In this document: in pieces, positions 4,025 through 5,156 of the stretch
Layout: each line of letters opens with the position of its first letter
How positions within the stretch are numbered: position 1 is the stretch's first letter
Source of the DNA: DATCDR01 sp036510575
GTDB lineage: Bacteria; Actinomycetota; Acidimicrobiia; Acidimicrobiales; Bog-793
NCBI GenBank assembly: GCA_036510575.1
Contig: DATCDR010000193.1
Location: 1-5,156 of the forward strand
Reading direction: 5' to 3'
DNA: 5,156 nucleotides
Translations under genes and position numbers: made by a program
The notes under the pieces: model-generated
Database searches by the model: none
The model's input: only the letters and a program-made list of their open reading frames with translations
Told to the model about the DNA's origin: nothing

Positions 4025-5156
4025 TCACCCAGTGGCACCGGGCGCCGCGGTAGCTGGCCGGTGCGAGGTGGTGCTCGTCCGTAACTCCGCAATCGTCCAG
4101 GCGACGAGGGCTACTGCGCCGCCGATCACGAGCGAGTTGCTCGCGAGATCCGCTAACGGCCCGTGCCCGATCCACCAGTAGGGCTCAGCAACTGCGAGCA
4201 CTACGAGCGCGACAAGCACCCATGCGACGACCCGATGGCGGCTCCAAAGCGAGACCGCTGCGATCGGCGCGAGCACCAACCACGACCAGTGGTGCGTCCA
4301 CGAGATCGGGCTGACCAGTAGCTCGACGAGTGCTAAGACCAGTATCGTCTCTGCCGGGTGCTCTTCGACGCTTCGTCGGCGAACGAGCACCACACCGCAG
4401 GCAAGCGTGGCGACGCAAAGCACTACCCAGAGCGCGGTCGCGAGCCCTCCGCCGTGGAACGGCGCTCGATTCAAGAGGCCCTGCCAAGACTGATTGCTCA
4501 CCCCTCCTACATCTCCAGTCCGCTTCGCGTCCGCGACCTCGTGGAACCAAAAGAGCGCCGACTCAGACGGCAGCGCCAACCATGTCGCAACGGTAGCGAT
4601 CACGAAAGTCACGATGCCTCGAAGGAGCGACGCGCGGTCGCGTCGAACCAAGAAGTACCCGAGGTAGACGAGCGGGGTGAGCTTGATCGCTGCCGCCACC
4701 CCCACCAACACGCCTCGCCATCTCGAATTCAGGCGCGTGAGGTCGACCACGACCAAGAGCATCACGATCAAATTGACCTGGCCGTAGTCCATGTTGCTCC
4801 GAACCGGTTCGAGCGCCAAGGTCGTTACGGCTCCAAGCGACGCAGCGAGGGCGAAAGAACGCTGCCGGAGTCGGCGTTCGTCGATCCGGCCGCCGACATC
4901 GGGAGCGCGGCCTCGTTCCGCCTCGAGCAGCAGGTACAGCACCATGACGAGAGCGAGTGAACTAAGCGACCACCACAACGCCTCGATCAGTCCCAATGGA
5001 CCGAACGCCAGCGGGCTCAGCACTACCAGGGCGAACGGCGGGTAGGTGAACGGCAACCTGTTCGCGGTGAAGAGCCCCTCAAAAGGGTTGCCGCCTGCGA
5101 AGAGCTTGTGGTCCGCTGCTCGATACACGCGAAGATCGAGGTGCCACGTCGATCCG
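4025..5156 (-). CDS. GT87-family (DUF2029) membrane mannosyltransferase, N-terminus off the window
   Basis: A GT-C glycosyltransferase of the polyprenol-phosphomannose-using GT87 family, which includes PimE and the alpha-1,2 branching enzyme Rv2181/MSMEG_4247. The frame runs in from the right edge and 376 residues are visible. A GTG at 5128 is not the start, because upstream codons read GSTWHLDLR and join VYRAADHKLFAGGNPF. The LDLRVY motif carries the expected catalytic Asp (codon 5137-5135). Other family marks, numbered from the edge, are FTYPP (36-40), DYGQVNL (123-129), the GVAAAIKLTPL helix (151-161), NQSWQGLLNR (221-230) and SPISWTHHWSW (282-292). About ten hydrophobic segments alternate with short loops, and the tail after residue 358 is polar. 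Probably only the first 20-50 residues, with the first membrane helix, are missing. SWTHHW resembles the alpha-1,2-mannosyltransferase branch, which suggests side-chain mannosylation; that assignment is inference. Convergent with the alpha-1,6 enzyme, so not in its operon. Confidence 0.9.
   Translation of the reverse strand, partial: GSTWHLDLRVYRAADHKLFAGGNPFEGLFTANRLPFTYPPFALVVLSPLAFGPLGLIEALWWSLSSLALVMVLYLLLEAERGRAPDVGGRIDERRLRQRSFALAASLGAVTTLALEPVRSNMDYGQVNLIVMLLVVVDLTRLNSRWRGVLVGVAAAIKLTPLVYLGYFLVRRDRASLLRGIVTFVIATVATWLALPSESALFWFHEVADAKRTGDVGGVSNQSWQGLLNRAPFHGGGLATALWVVLCVATLACGVVLVRRRSVEEHPAETILVLALVELLVSPISWTHHWSWLVLAPIAAVSLWSRHRVVAWVLVALVVLAVAEPYWWIGHGPLADLASNSLVIGGAVALVAWTIAELRTSTTSHRPATAAPGATG
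4035..4064. terminator. Inverted repeat between convergent genes, possible two-way terminator
   Basis: GCACCGG (4035-4041) and CCGGTGC (4058-4064) form a perfect 7-bp stem with a 16-base loop. The repeat begins 21 bases past the alpha-1,6-mannosyltransferase stop and lies inside the last codons of the opposing gene. Only 10 bases separate the two stops, so any terminator for either gene must lie in the other's coding sequence. A smaller GGGT/ACCC stem (4016-4019 with 4027-4030) covers the gap itself. Neither has a T-run. Confidence 0.3.

Noticed and set aside
4358..4960. Open frame of 200 codons on the + strand
   Set aside because: Antisense to the GT87 gene, which has strong family motifs. 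This frame is highly charged and has none.
1..5156. CRISPR array, transposon ends, riboswitch or defence system
   Set aside because: No regularly spaced repeats, no transposase or nuclease motifs, and no intergenic region long enough for a riboswitch with a recognisable conserved core.

Overview
This window looks like ordinary chromosome from a high-GC actinobacterium (Actinomycetota). Three things point there: GC-rich codon use, GTG starts, and two GT-C membrane glycosyltransferases of the polyprenol-phosphomannose type that are typical of lipomannan-producing actinobacteria. The tRNA-Phe body differs from what I remember of the Streptomyces/Mycobacterium version, so a deeper-branching class (Thermoleophilia, Rubrobacteria or Acidimicrobiia) is possible. 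That placement is inference. I see no CRISPR array, insertion sequence, phage gene or defence gene, and no convincing previously undescribed system.

Layout, left to right. Bases 2-781 (+) are the C-terminal part of a multi-pass membrane protein whose start lies off the left edge. Bases 959-1154 carry tRNA-Asp(GTC) and tRNA-Phe(GAA) in tandem on the + strand; neither encodes CCA. Bases 1285-2429 (+) hold a two-gene unit: a GNAT acetyltransferase of the phosphinothricin/L-amino-acid N-acetyltransferase type, overlapping by 4 bases a HAD-IA phosphatase-like protein. Bases 2503-4014 (+) encode a 503-residue MptA/MptB-family alpha-1,6-mannosyltransferase. Bases 4025-5156 (-) encode a GT87-family mannosyltransferase, convergent with it, whose N-terminus lies off the right edge.

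How they fit together. The two convergent mannosyltransferases have the activities that, in mycobacteria, build the alpha-1,6-mannan backbone and its alpha-1,2-mannose branches, both using polyprenol-phosphomannose outside the membrane. Together with the membrane protein at the left edge, they suggest a cell-envelope glycan neighbourhood. The GNAT and HAD genes look like small-molecule enzymes with no obvious link to the envelope. Regulatory calls (weak -10-like sites, short hairpins) were made by eye and carry low confidence.
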